A stretch of 43,009 nt of DNA from Pseudomonas edaphica (lineage in GTDB: Bacteria > Pseudomonadota > Gammaproteobacteria > Pseudomonadales > Pseudomonadaceae): positions 1-43,009 of the forward strand of contig NZ_VBVZ01000001.1 of NCBI RefSeq assembly GCF_005863185.1, in the 5' to 3' direction. Both the position numbers and the translations under genes were made by a program. The notes under the pieces are model-generated. The model was not told the origin of the DNA. It worked only from the letters and a program-made list of their open reading frames with translations, and made no database searches. Below are positions 42,930 to 43,009 of the stretch, piece by piece. The stretch's first letter is position 1; each line of letters opens with the position of its first letter.

Positions 42930-43009
42930 TGTGGGAGCTGGCTTGCCTGCGATGGCGGTGAATCAGCCAGCACATCTGTATCTGATACACCGCCATCGCA
43001 GGCAAGCCA
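42930..43009. repeat. REPIN (inverted REP pair, right copy cut by window end)
   Basis: TGTGGGAGCTGGCTTGCCTG followed by CGATGGCGGTG is mirrored, after a spacer of about 30 bases, by CACCGCCATCGCAGGCAAGC, which runs to the last base of the window. It is the same REP family as the element at 32518. Confidence 0.85.

Overview
The window is a chromosomal segment around the replication origin of a Pseudomonas, most likely of the P. fluorescens group. This rests on gene order (atp operon, parBA, rsmG, mnmG, mnmE, yidC, rnpA, rpmH, origin, dnaA, dnaN, recF, gyrB), on protein sequences that read as Pseudomonas throughout, and on REP-type intergenic repeats typical of that group. I recognise 41 protein genes. 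I see no tRNA, rRNA, CRISPR array, insertion sequence or prophage.

Left arm (1-15090): all 17 genes run leftwards, away from the origin. They are the ATP synthase operon (atpI-B-E-F-H-A-G-D, with atpD cut by the window edge), the mnmG-rsmG-parA-parB cluster (tRNA wobble modification, 16S rRNA methylation, chromosome segregation), mnmE, and rpmH-rnpA-yidD-yidC (ribosomal protein L34, RNase P protein, membrane insertion). The origin lies in the rpmH-dnaA gap (about 15264-15610), with an AT-rich tract and six DnaA boxes. A second region in the mnmG-mnmE gap (about 10754-11023) has the same layout: AT tract, then boxes spaced 117, 62 and 13/14 bases apart, plus short identical stretches at identical offsets. 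It looks like a diverged duplicate of the origin.

Right arm: dnaA-dnaN-recF-gyrB run rightwards. Three parS-like ParB sites lie in recF (two) and just after gyrB. Next comes a signalling island (21990-26218) bracketed by intrinsic terminators: a divergent OmpR-type response regulator, a secreted FecR-domain protein and a CHASE2 sensor histidine kinase. This is the least characterised functional unit in the window. The rest is mostly housekeeping: a PlsC-type acyltransferase, gmhB, glyS and glyQ; tag and an LpxL-type acyltransferase; a small TPR protein; trkA, rsmB, fmt and def; a secreted protein that looks like a LysM-less version of a Pseudomonas LysM protein; dprA, tsaC, a quinone oxidoreductase, hemF and aroE. 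AroE ends early and lacks the usual C-terminal part of the family.

REP/REPIN elements and one larger multi-hairpin palindrome occur only right of 32.3 kb. The window also holds about 18 perfect 9-base DnaA boxes, many inside genes, against a chance expectation well below one.
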